The notes under the pieces are model-generated. The model was given only the letters and a program-made list of their open reading frames with translations, ran no database searches and had not been told where the DNA came from. Source: Deltaproteobacteria bacterium (lineage in GTDB: Bacteria; Myxococcota_A; UBA9042). Taken from it: a stretch of DNA of 56,654 bases. The position numbers and the translations under genes are program-made. The DNA lies in assembly GCA_016218865.1 (NCBI GenBank), contig JACRCU010000484.1:1-56654 (forward strand). Direction: 5' to 3'. Below are positions 1-8,734 of the stretch, piece after piece. Position 1 is the stretch's first letter. Each line of letters opens with the position of its first letter.

Positions 1-1
1 C

Positions 2-2929
2 CACCTGGGCTTTGCGCTGCGCACGGTCGATCCCATGGGCGTGCCGTTGCCGATCGAGACCACCGCGGCCTGTCCGGGCGACGTCGCCGACCCGGCCCAA
101 CCAGCGCCGAGCGCGAACGAAGCGGCGGTATTCGGCCTCACCTGGCGCGCCGACCAACCGATTCCGGCCGACGTGGCCGCGGCGCTGCTGCAGCTCGATT
201 GGCACGGCTGGCCGGTGCCCGAAGCGCTGCACGAGCAACTCTCCAGCATGGCTCCCGACGATCTGCCCAGCAGCACCGCCGTGGCGTTGGCCCACGCCAA
301 CTTGTCTGGGGAGCCGGGCGATCGCGCCGAACTGCTGGACCGCTGGCAGCAATTGCGGCCCGACGACGCGGTGCTCATGGCGGCGCGCGCGGCGGCGCTG
401 GACGAAATTGGCCATGCTGACCAAGGGCATCGGCTGTGGGTGAATTGGTCGCGCGCCCACCAGCGCCAGCCCGAGTATCGCTCCACAGCGGCCTGCCGGC
501 AGCGAGTGGCGCTGTGGCGACGCATCTCGGGGGATGGGGCCGCCAGTCGGCTGCTGGACACGTGTCGGCGACAGTGGCCCGATGTGCCGGCGATGCAAGC
601 GGATTGGGCCAGGCAGCTCGAATCCTGGGACGACATCCGTGCGGCGATCGCCGCCCACAGCGCCCTCGCCGGGCAGTCGCCGCGCGCCGACACTCGGGCG
701 CGGCTCGCCGGGGCCCTGATGCAGGCCGGCAAGCTCGCCGAGGCAGCGGCACTGCTTGACGATTTTCGGGCCAAGTACCCGGGGCATACGCGCCCTCTGG
801 AGCAACTGGCCCGCGCCTGGCTGGACGAAGGGCAGTTGGACCAAGCCGAGGCATGGCTGCAGCGCGTGGCCAGCGCGCAACGCCGCACCCAGTGGCTGGA
901 TTTTGCGGCGCGCCTGGCCCTCCGGCGCGGCCAGAGCGACCTGGCCCAGCGGCACCTGCGCCAAGCTGCGGCCATGGCGCCCCAGCGCGCGGACTTGCGG
1001 GCGCGCCTGCAGCGCTTGAGCAAGGGCGCCGACACGCTGAGTGCCCACCACCGCGATCTGCTGGCGCTGGCGCAAAGTGAGCGCGGCAAGGCGCGGGCGG
1101 TGCCTCTGGAAGTCCGCTTCCGGCAAGTTGTCTTGCAGGCGCTGGGCAACGGGCAGCAGGCGCGGCGCGAGGCCGAACTGACCTACCTGGGGCCCAACTG
1201 CAACGGCACCCACACCGTGGCGGTCGACTATGCGCCCGACCTGTCGCAGGCCGACGTGCTGCAGGCGCTGGTGGTGCGGGCCGATGGCCGCATCGACCGC
1301 AACGTGGCGCAAAGTGTCGACCGGTACACCCAAGACGACTCGGGCATGTACTTTGATCTGGAGCGAATTTCGCTCACTTTCAAGAGCTTGCGCCCCGGCG
1401 ACGCCATCGTGGTCGAGTACGAGGTGCGCGACCTGGGCCCGGCGCCATTTGGCCTGGTTTTTGGCGAGCTTCTGCAACTGGCCGATGCGGCGCCGGTGCG
1501 CCAGACCGAGGTGGCGGTGCAACTGCCGGGCGACATGCCACTGCACTTCGCGCTGTACGATCCCCTGCGCCCCGACGCGACCGCGCCGCCCCCGGAAGTG
1601 AGCCTGGTGGGCCGCGCGGACGAGGGCGGTCCATGGCGGCAATGGCGCTGGCAGATCGCGGCGTTGCCGGCCCTGCCGACCGATGCCGATGCGCCGGGCG
1701 ACACCGAGCTCGGCGTCTACCTGCACCTGTCGTCGATGGCGAACTGGCGCGACGCGGCCCGGTGGTATGGCGACGTGCTGGGACAGGCGCTGCCCAAGCC
1801 CGGCCAAGACGCCGTGATCCGCGATCTGGCGCGCAAGCTGACCGCCGGCAAGGCCGATCGCGCCGGCAAGATCAAGGCGGTGTTCGAGTATGCGCGCAGC
1901 CAAGTGCGCTATGTTGGGCTGGAATTCGGTATCCACAGCCTGAAGCCGCACGCGCCGCGCGAGGTGGTGTTGCGGCAATTCGGCGACTGCAAAGACAAGG
2001 CGGCGCTGATCGTGGCACTGCTGGCCGAGGTCGACATCGCCGCGCAGGTGGCGCTGGTGCGGACCGCCGACGGCGGCAAGCTGGCCGACGGCGTGGCCTC
2101 GCTGGGCGTGTTCAACCACGCGATTGCGTACATCGAAGACGAGGAGCTGTGGCTGGACGCTACGGCCAACCTCAACGACATGGCCGAACTGCCCGGCGGC
2201 GACGCGGGCGGCATGGCCCTGCGCATCGGCGAGGACGCGCCCGGCACCTTGGAAACGCTGCCGGAACTGCGGGTAGAGAGCGAGCACGAGCGGCGCGAGG
2301 TGTCGTGGCAACTCAAAGGCGACGGCGGCGCCGACCTGCAGTGGCGCGCCGAGTTGCGTGGCGCCGTGGCTGCCGAGGTCCGCGCGCGCCTGACCGCCGC
2401 GGCCACTCGCAAAGAGCGCGTGGAGCAAGACTTGGCCGCGCGCTGGCCGGGCTTGGCGGTGGCGAGCCTGCTGGCCCATGGCATCGACCCGATCGAAGCG
2501 AGCGTTCGGCTGGAAGCCAGCGGGCAGGTGCCGAAGCTGGGCCAGCTGCGCGATGGCCGCTGGACCATGGCGCCGCTGCGCCCGGGTCAGAGCTGGTCGG
2601 CGGCGCTGGCCGGCGAACAGGTGCGCAAGGCCGACGTGGTGCTGACGCGGCCAGTCGCCATCTCAGAGATTGTCCGCGTGCGAGCGCCGCCCGGCTGGCG
2701 CCACGAGCCGCGCCTGGCGCTGCAGATGCTGCAAACCAAGGTGGGCAAGCTGCGCTTGCAGTCGCGGGTAGAGGGCGATCAACTGGTGTTGGAGGTCGAT
2801 CTGAGTGTGGCGCCGCGGCGGATTGCGGCGGCGGACTACCCGGCGCTGCGCAAGTTCGTGGCGCAGGTCGACGACGCGCTGGGACAGGAGTTTGCACTGG
2901 TGCGCGCCACCGGCGGGGGTGCGCCATGA
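2..2929 (+). CDS. TPR/DUF3857 transglutaminase-like protein (5'-truncated by window edge)
   Basis: Reading frame is open to the window start (HLGFALRTVDPMGV...), so the 35 start is probably internal. DUF3857-like segment (VAVDYAPDLSQADVLQALVVRADGRIDRNVAQ...), then transglutaminase core with Cys (FGDCKDKAALIVALL), His (FNHAIAYI) and Asp (LWLDATA). Confidence 0.85.
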   Translation, partial: HLGFALRTVDPMGVPLPIETTAACPGDVADPAQPAPSANEAAVFGLTWRADQPIPADVAAALLQLDWHGWPVPEALHEQLSSMAPDDLPSSTAVALAHANLSGEPGDRAELLDRWQQLRPDDAVLMAARAAALDEIGHADQGHRLWVNWSRAHQRQPEYRSTAACRQRVALWRRISGDGAASRLLDTCRRQWPDVPAMQADWARQLESWDDIRAAIAAHSALAGQSPRADTRARLAGALMQAGKLAEAAALLDDFRAKYPGHTRPLEQLARAWLDEGQLDQAEAWLQRVASAQRRTQWLDFAARLALRRGQSDLAQRHLRQAAAMAPQRADLRARLQRLSKGADTLSAHHRDLLALAQSERGKARAVPLEVRFRQVVLQALGNGQQARREAELTYLGPNCNGTHTVAVDYAPDLSQADVLQALVVRADGRIDRNVAQSVDRYTQDDSGMYFDLERISLTFKSLRPGDAIVVEYEVRDLGPAPFGLVFGELLQLADAAPVRQTEVAVQLPGDMPLHFALYDPLRPDATAPPPEVSLVGRADEGGPWRQWRWQIAALPALPTDADAPGDTELGVYLHLSSMANWRDAARWYGDVLGQALPKPGQDAVIRDLARKLTAGKADRAGKIKAVFEYARSQVRYVGLEFGIHSLKPHAPREVVLRQFGDCKDKAALIVALLAEVDIAAQVALVRTADGGKLADGVASLGVFNHAIAYIEDEELWLDATANLNDMAELPGGDAGGMALRIGEDAPGTLETLPELRVESEHERREVSWQLKGDGGADLQWRAELRGAVAAEVRARLTAAATRKERVEQDLAARWPGLAVASLLAHGIDPIEASVRLEASGQVPKLGQLRDGRWTMAPLRPGQSWSAALAGEQVRKADVVLTRPVAISEIVRVRAPPGWRHEPRLALQMLQTKVGKLRLQSRVEGDQLVLEVDLSVAPRRIAAADYPALRKFVAQVDDALGQEFALVRATGGGAP

Positions 2930-5900
2930 CCAAGCTATTCGGCAAGGCTGGGTTGGCGCTTATGATGCTCGCGGCCTTGGCGGCGTGCAGCGCCCCGCAA
3001 CAGGCGTGGGAGGTCGACGCCGATCTGGACGAGGTAGAGGCCCGGGCCCGCGCGGACTTGCGCGAGGAGGCCGCTGCTCCGGGCGGGCGCGCGCAAATGG
3101 CGTGGCTGTGCTTGCTGCACGGCCGTGCCTGTTCGGCGGTGGCCGCTCCACCGCTCGACGGCGCCCCAACGCTGGAGCGAACGGTGCGGGTCGCGCTGCT
3201 GACCGATGGCCTGGCCGCGACCGATCGAGCCGTGGCGGCGTGGTGCGACGTGGCCCAGGCCGCACTGGACAGCCCGCAACCCGAGGCCGAGGCCGTGGCG
3301 ACTGCGGCGGCCCGGCGCATCGGCAAGCTGGGACGTGCCGACCCCTGGGCGACCAAGGCGGTGCTGGCCAAGCGCGGCGAGGTCGTGGTGGCGCTGTTGC
3401 AGCAGGGCCCGGTGCGCGAGCGCTTGCGGCGAGCGCGGGAATTGGCGGAGTTGTTGCCCGCGGGAGCGCCGACCTGGGTGCGACCGGCGCTGCAGCAAGC
3501 GACTGCGCCGTGGAGCCGTCGCCTGCTGACTGGCATGTCCGGCGACGTCGAACTGCCGCTCTGGACAACGGCGACGAGCGCCAACTTGCCCGCCCACTTC
3601 GTCGGTTCGAGCGGCGTCGCGTCGCTGGGACTGGCCGCCGAGCCGCCGGGCATCTACCACGTCCGCGCCACCTGGCGGAGTCGCCAAGACGATCCGCAAC
3701 TGCAGCTGGCGGTCGACAGCGCCCGGCCGCTGCGCGCGTGGCTGGACGGCCAACCGCTGCAGGCCTTGGCGAACGGCGCCGACATTACCCCCAAAGCCGG
3801 CTTGCGCACTCTGGATTTGCTGGTTCCGGCCAGTGCCGACGGCGAGACGGTGTGGCTGGGCTGGTTTGCCCGAGAGGGGGTGGGCCCAGATCGCGTGGCC
3901 ACGCGCCAGCCGTTGCCGCCGGGTTTGGCCAAAGCCTTGGCGGTATTGGGCGATCCGCGCGGGTCGGCCCGCCGCGAGCTGCAGCAGTGGTTCCCCAAGG
4001 CCCTGATCGCCGAGCTGGGCGAGGTCCTGCTGGGTGGTGCGGCAGCCGAAGCGGCCGACCTTCTGCTGGGCGTGTGGCCTCGGCACGCCGATGCCGTAGT
4101 GAGCGACGCGGCCCGCCATGTCGACGATGGCAACGCCCAGCTCGCGCTGCGCAGCCTGGCCACGCTGGAGCCATCGGGCGAGGGCCAGCGCGTCACCACC
4201 GAGGGCCGCACCGACGTGGCGCTGCTGCAGGGGCGAGCCTATGCGGCCATCGGACTGGACGATCTGGCCGCGGCTGCCGCCGAACAAGCGGCCCGCCGCG
4301 CCGATGGGCACTGCGGAGTTTGGCTGCAAGCGCTTGAATTGGCTACCGATATTGGCAACAAGCCCGCGCTGCGCCACATCCTGGCCGGAGCGCAACCCTG
4401 CGACGCCTCCGACCGCAGCCTGGTGCAAGCCGCGGCGTGGCGCGCCATCGGCCGACCGGACAAGGCCACCGAGCTGACGGTAGCGGCGCTCGCGGTACCC
4501 GCCCAGGCGCGCGAAGCCCGCCGCCGTCTGGAGGCGACCCAAGGCGAACCGGTAACGGCGGAGCTGCCGGGGTGGCTGCGCGACCGCGGCACCGAGCAGT
4601 GGTTGGCCTACCAGGCGTTGGCGTTGGGTCGGCCGGATGCACCCGCCGCGCGCCGGGAGGCCGAGTGGCTGCAGGCGCAGGACCAGCTCGACGCCATCCT
4701 GGTCGGCGCAGAGGCCAGTTCGACGATCCGCCAGCGCGCCTTGCAGGCGGGAGCGCGGGCGCCATGGCACAGCTTCTTGCGCGACGGCAAGGCCTTGGCG
4801 CAGGCAGCCGACGACCCCAGCTGGGCGAGCTCGGCCAGCACCGCTTACCTGCTGGACCAGGAAATCGTGGTGTTGCTGCCGCGGGGTGGGGCGCTGCGCC
4901 GCGTGCACCAGGTCCTGCGGGTGCTGACCGACGACGCCGCCGACCAGGTAGGCGAAGTGCGCGTGGCCCAGGGCGCAGACCTGGAGTTTGCCCGCACCCT
5001 GCTGGCCGATGGCACCGTGGTCGCGGCAGCGGCCACCGCAGACAAAGAGACCATTTCGCTGCGCGCGGTCGCCAGCGGCGCCGCGGTGGAATACGCGCAG
5101 GTCGTGCTGGTCGAACCCGAGGACCCGACCACGGGTGCTACCCGCTTGGACCCCTTCTTGCTGCAGTCTGGCGATGGACCGACGCGCCTGTCGGAGTACG
5201 TCGTCTTGGTTCCCACCGGTCTTGCCGTCGATCTGCGCCCTTCGCTGCGGGCACCGCCGCCCGAGCAGCGCCTCCTGCCCGGGTGGACCGCCTACATCTT
5301 CCGCAGCGCCAACGTGCCGCGCGCCCGCATCGAGCCGCGCGCCGTGCGCCCCGATCTGGCCCTTCCGAGTGTGCAAGTCGCCAGCCGCAATAGCCTGGCG
5401 GCGCTGATCGAGCCCTGGGATGAACGCCTGGAGGCCGCAGCCCAGGCCACCAGCCCAGAAATCGACAAGTGGCAGGCCTTGCTGCTGGCCCAACCCGAGG
5501 GCCTGCCGCGCTGGCGCTACCTGGCACAGCGGCTGGCGCGCGGCGTGCAGCACAGCCACGACGGCGGCGCCCCAGGGTCCCCGTCGGCGGCCCTGCAGCA
5601 GCAACGCGGCGACCGCGCAGCGGTTTTCTACAGCATGCTGCGGCAGCAGGGCTTGGCGGCGTGCATGGTGCGGGTCCACAGCCTGGCCCGCCAGGCGCCG
5701 CGCGCCGGTGCACAATCGCTCGATCCACTGGACTTCCCGATGGAACTGGTGCGGTTCGAACTGGCCGACGGCCCCCACTGGTACGACCCGGGCCTGGAGG
5801 GCGGCCTGCTCGATCACCTCCGCTCGGGCCTGCGCGGCCGGCCGGCGCTGGCGGTGGGCTGCAAGACCAGCGACCGGCGCATCACAACGCCACAATTGGG

Positions 5901-6519
5901 CCAAGACCGCGACGCTCGCGAGGTGACGGCCGAGTTGGACTGGCGCGACGACGGCAGCGTCGAGGCCAGCTTCCGCGAGCACCTGACCGGGGCGGTCGCC
6001 GCCTTCGTGCGGCAATTCTTGACCACGGCCACCGCCGACGAGCGCAGCGCGCTGTTCGTGGAGCTGGCCAAGGGCGTGCTGCCTGGAGCGCAGGTCGAAG
6101 GCGCCGACATCCAAGGCCTGGCCGACCCGGATGGGCCGCTGGATCTGCGCTGGACCCTGCGCAGCGAAGCCAGCGAGAGCCGCCGCCAGACGCTGGCGCT
6201 GGGGCTGTTGCCGTCGGAGTTGGGCAAGGATTTCGCGGCCCTGCCCGCCCGGACCATGCCGCTGGTGTTCGGCCACGGCCAACGCCAACAACTGCGGCTG
6301 CTGGTGCGGTCTTCGGCGCCGCTGCAACCGCTTCCGGATCAGACCGGCCGCACGCCCCACGTCGCCTGGCAACGGCGCTGGCAGCCACAGCCGGGCGGCG
6401 CCGTGCTCGAATGGCAGGTGGCAACTACGCCGGGCGTGGTGGAGGTCGAGGCCTACCGGGAGTTTGCCGCCGCTGCCCAGGGCGCCGATGCCGCCGAGCA
6501 CGTCCGCCTGCGGCGCTGA
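2926..6519 (+). CDS. Lipoprotein paralogous to upstream gene; DUF3857/transglutaminase-like, apparently catalytically degenerate
   Basis: ATG at 2926 overlaps upstream stop (ATGA). MTKLFGKAGLALMMLAALAACSA lipobox. DUF3857-like region (EYAQVVLVEPEDPTTGATRLDPFLLQ) and TGase-like region with Cys replaced (RGDRAAVFYSMLRQQGLAACMVRVHS). Confidence 0.8.
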   Translation: MTKLFGKAGLALMMLAALAACSAPQQAWEVDADLDEVEARARADLREEAAAPGGRAQMAWLCLLHGRACSAVAAPPLDGAPTLERTVRVALLTDGLAATDRAVAAWCDVAQAALDSPQPEAEAVATAAARRIGKLGRADPWATKAVLAKRGEVVVALLQQGPVRERLRRARELAELLPAGAPTWVRPALQQATAPWSRRLLTGMSGDVELPLWTTATSANLPAHFVGSSGVASLGLAAEPPGIYHVRATWRSRQDDPQLQLAVDSARPLRAWLDGQPLQALANGADITPKAGLRTLDLLVPASADGETVWLGWFAREGVGPDRVATRQPLPPGLAKALAVLGDPRGSARRELQQWFPKALIAELGEVLLGGAAAEAADLLLGVWPRHADAVVSDAARHVDDGNAQLALRSLATLEPSGEGQRVTTEGRTDVALLQGRAYAAIGLDDLAAAAAEQAARRADGHCGVWLQALELATDIGNKPALRHILAGAQPCDASDRSLVQAAAWRAIGRPDKATELTVAALAVPAQAREARRRLEATQGEPVTAELPGWLRDRGTEQWLAYQALALGRPDAPAARREAEWLQAQDQLDAILVGAEASSTIRQRALQAGARAPWHSFLRDGKALAQAADDPSWASSASTAYLLDQEIVVLLPRGGALRRVHQVLRVLTDDAADQVGEVRVAQGADLEFARTLLADGTVVAAAATADKETISLRAVASGAAVEYAQVVLVEPEDPTTGATRLDPFLLQSGDGPTRLSEYVVLVPTGLAVDLRPSLRAPPPEQRLLPGWTAYIFRSANVPRARIEPRAVRPDLALPSVQVASRNSLAALIEPWDERLEAAAQATSPEIDKWQALLLAQPEGLPRWRYLAQRLARGVQHSHDGGAPGSPSAALQQQRGDRAAVFYSMLRQQGLAACMVRVHSLARQAPRAGAQSLDPLDFPMELVRFELADGPHWYDPGLEGGLLDHLRSGLRGRPALAVGCKTSDRRITTPQLGQDRDAREVTAELDWRDDGSVEASFREHLTGAVAAFVRQFLTTATADERSALFVELAKGVLPGAQVEGADIQGLADPDGPLDLRWTLRSEASESRRQTLALGLLPSELGKDFAALPARTMPLVFGHGQRQQLRLLVRSSAPLQPLPDQTGRTPHVAWQRRWQPQPGGAVLEWQVATTPGVVEVEAYREFAAAAQGADAAEHVRLRR

Positions 6520-6541
6520 GCGCGGCGGACCCGGGCGGAGT

Positions 6542-6617
6542 TCCGTTCAATCCGACTGAAAGGACTGGGCGAGTCTCAGCGCCCGAACGGGACATCACGC
6601 CCAATTCTCGCCAGTGG
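6542..6617 (+). repeat. Diverged ~75-bp intergenic repeat, copy 1 (after the anti-sigma gene)
   Basis: TCCGTTCAATCCGACTGAAA...TCTCAGCGCCCGAACGGG...GCCCAATTCTCGCCAGTGGC aligns with 8589-8666. Confidence 0.5.
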
Positions 6618-6666
6618 CCAATCCGGCCCAAGGGGCCCTTTCGGCGAAAATCCGGTGCAGTGCCTG

Positions 6667-7788
6667 TCAGTAGGAAGTCTTCTCGCTGGCCGGCGCCGCG
6701 GACTTGGCGGGCGCCGCCTTGGCCTTGTTCGGCACGCCGCCGGGCGAGGACTCGTTGGCGTTGCTCGCCGCCAGAGCCTGATCAGCCCACTGCGCCGTCT
6801 TGCCGTCGCCCGCCTGCAGCGCCACCGCCCGCAGCTTGACCAGGAGTGCCTTGCGCTTGGCCGGATCGGTCGTTTTGTCGACCGCGGCCTTGAGTTGCTG
6901 CACGTCGGACTTGGCCACCTCGGCGCTGTCCTTGGCGACGTCCTGAGTCTTCTTGTCCTGCGCGACCGCCATCGGCTCGGCTTCGGCCTTGGCTTCGGCC
7001 CGCGGCGCTTGCGCAAACTGGTTGGCCTTGTTCATGGCCTCCAAGTTCTGGCCCCGGTTCTCCGCAGCGCGCGCCATGCCCATCACCGGGGCGGGCGGCA
7101 GCTTGCGCTGGTCGTCGGCGATGCCCTCGGCCAGGGCGGCCTGCTGCGGCGCCTGCCGCTCCGGTTCGGTATTGGCAGCCATGTCGGGAGCGATCGACGC
7201 CGGTTGCGCGGCAATGGTCCGGGTTGGCCGCGCGGCTTCGGCCTTGGCGACGGCGGGCGGCGGCTCGGCGACTGCAGGCGGCGGGGCAGCGGCCGGCGGG
7301 CTCGGCGGCTTGTCTCCCTCTTTGGCAATACCTTGGGCCACTTGCGCCTCCGCCGGCGGGTTCGGCGCTGGGGCCGGCGCGGCCTGCGCCACTTCCGGCG
7401 GAGCCAAGGGCTCGCTGACCGCAACCGCACCGGCATCAACCGCCGGCTTGCTCTCGCGCTGACCGACCGCGACCAGCAATGCCAGCGCGGCGGCCGTGGC
7501 GAGGATCGGGCCAGGGCGCATCAGAAATTCCGCGATCTTGGACCACAGCGACTGCGGTCGCTCGGACGCCGCTTGCGCCGCAGCAGTCAGAACCGCCGAT
7601 CGCACCGCTGGCGACACGTCCGGCAGGGGCAAGGCCGCCAACCGCTCGTGGATCACCACCATCTGCTCAATTTCTTCGCGCCACGCCGCCGGCACGTCTT
7701 CCGGCCGACCGCCCGCCAGCCGCCGCTCGTAGGCGTCGACGAAGGCTGCGTCGTCGTGTTCGCGCTTGTCGTGGGTCATCTCGACCAT
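6667..7788 (-). CDS. Putative anti-sigma factor-like membrane protein, Ala/Pro-rich
   Basis: Single TM segment (PGPILATAAALALLVAVGQ) after a ~100 aa cytoplasmic N-terminus; directly downstream of an ECF sigma gene; SD GGGAGGAGA before ATG. Confidence 0.6.
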   Translation of the reverse strand: MVEMTHDKREHDDAAFVDAYERRLAGGRPEDVPAAWREEIEQMVVIHERLAALPLPDVSPAVRSAVLTAAAQAASERPQSLWSKIAEFLMRPGPILATAAALALLVAVGQRESKPAVDAGAVAVSEPLAPPEVAQAAPAPAPNPPAEAQVAQGIAKEGDKPPSPPAAAPPPAVAEPPPAVAKAEAARPTRTIAAQPASIAPDMAANTEPERQAPQQAALAEGIADDQRKLPPAPVMGMARAAENRGQNLEAMNKANQFAQAPRAEAKAEAEPMAVAQDKKTQDVAKDSAEVAKSDVQQLKAAVDKTTDPAKRKALLVKLRAVALQAGDGKTAQWADQALAASNANESSPGGVPNKAKAAPAKSAAPASEKTSY

Positions 7789-7848
7789 GGTCTCCTCCCG
7801 GTGGGTCCCTGCCTGCGGCCGTTGGGCGCACAGGCTCCCACGGGTCGC

Positions 7849-8466
7849 TTAGGCAAAGTCTGCCAATGCCTCGCGCAAGGCCTTGAGTGCGTACCGCATT
7901 CGGCTCTTGACGGTGTTCTCGTTGGTGGCCGTCGCTTCGGCGATCTCGGCGAAGCTCAAGCCACTGATTTCGCGCAAGGTAAACACCTCACGTTGTTCGT
8001 CCGGCAGCGTCTGCATGGCCGCCTCGTAGGCCTGGCGGAACTGCTTGTCCGCGGTGTTGCGCGAGGCGTCCAGGCCCGGCGCGTCCGAGGCGATGCGCTC
8101 GCCCAGGGTCAGTCCGTCGTCGTCGCCCATCGGCGCGTCGAGCGAGGGGCCCGAGCGGAACTTGTCGCGCCGCGACGCGTCCACGCACAGATTGCGGGCA
8201 ATGGTGTAAAGCCAAGTCTTGAACTTGCTTTGCCCTTTGAACCCTTGTGCATTGCGCACCACCCGTACAAAGGCGTCTTGCACTACGTCGTCGGGACGGG
8301 CTGCCCCCTGCTGAATTGCAAAGGCTTTCAAGGCCCTGCAATGCCGGTCGTACAGCACCCCTAGCGCTCGGCTATCTCCGCCGACGAACCGCTCGTACAG
8401 CGCCTCGTCACTTGCATTCTCTGTGGCCGCAAGAGCCACAAGTGCCGCCATCATCAGGAGCCACAT
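7849..8466 (-). CDS. ECF-type RNA polymerase sigma factor
   Basis: Region 2 (LYDRHCRALKAFAIQQGAARPDDVVQDAFVRVVRNAQGFKGQSKFKTWLYTIARNLCVDASRR) and region 4 (LPDEQREVFTLREISGLSFAEIAEATATNENTVKSRMRYALKALREAL). ATG at 8466 preceded by AAGGAAGG. Confidence 0.9.
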   Translation of the reverse strand: MWLLMMAALVALAATENASDEALYERFVGGDSRALGVLYDRHCRALKAFAIQQGAARPDDVVQDAFVRVVRNAQGFKGQSKFKTWLYTIARNLCVDASRRDKFRSGPSLDAPMGDDDGLTLGERIASDAPGLDASRNTADKQFRQAYEAAMQTLPDEQREVFTLREISGLSFAEIAEATATNENTVKSRMRYALKALREALADFA

Positions 8467-8588
8467 CGGCGCCCTTCCTTTCCGACGCGCCACGCGCGAG
8501 TTCGATCTACCTTGCCGCCAACGGCCTGTCCGCGGCGCCCAGGACCTGAGCCCGGCCTGCCGAATGCGCAGCAGCGGATTGTAGCAAA

Positions 8589-8666
8589 TCCGTTCAATTC
8601 GGCTCGAAAACCCAGGCAATTCTCCGGGCCCGAGCCGGGGTCCCCGCCTGATTCTCGCCAATTGCG
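8589..8666 (+). repeat. Diverged ~75-bp intergenic repeat, copy 2 (upstream of the sigma gene)
   Basis: TCCGTTCAATTCGGCTCGAAA...TCTCCGGGCCCGAGCCGGGG...GCCTGATTCTCGCCAATTGC; same order and spacing of blocks as copy 1. Confidence 0.5.
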
Positions 8667-8734
8667 TGGCGGGCCCGGGCAGACTTCCACGCGTGAATCA
8701 GGTTGGGGTGCATATTAGCAGGCCGATCGGGCAG

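Noticed and set aside
4751-4767. ATGGCACAGCTTCTTGCG resembling a sigma54 promoter
   Set aside because: Spacing is one base too long and it lies inside a coding region.
2935-6501. 1188-aa minus-strand ORF opposite the DUF3857-like lipoprotein gene
   Set aside because: High-GC shadow frame: the plus-strand frame has a lipobox, family motifs and ATGA coupling, while the antisense translation is His/Gln/Arg-rich with no recognisable domains.
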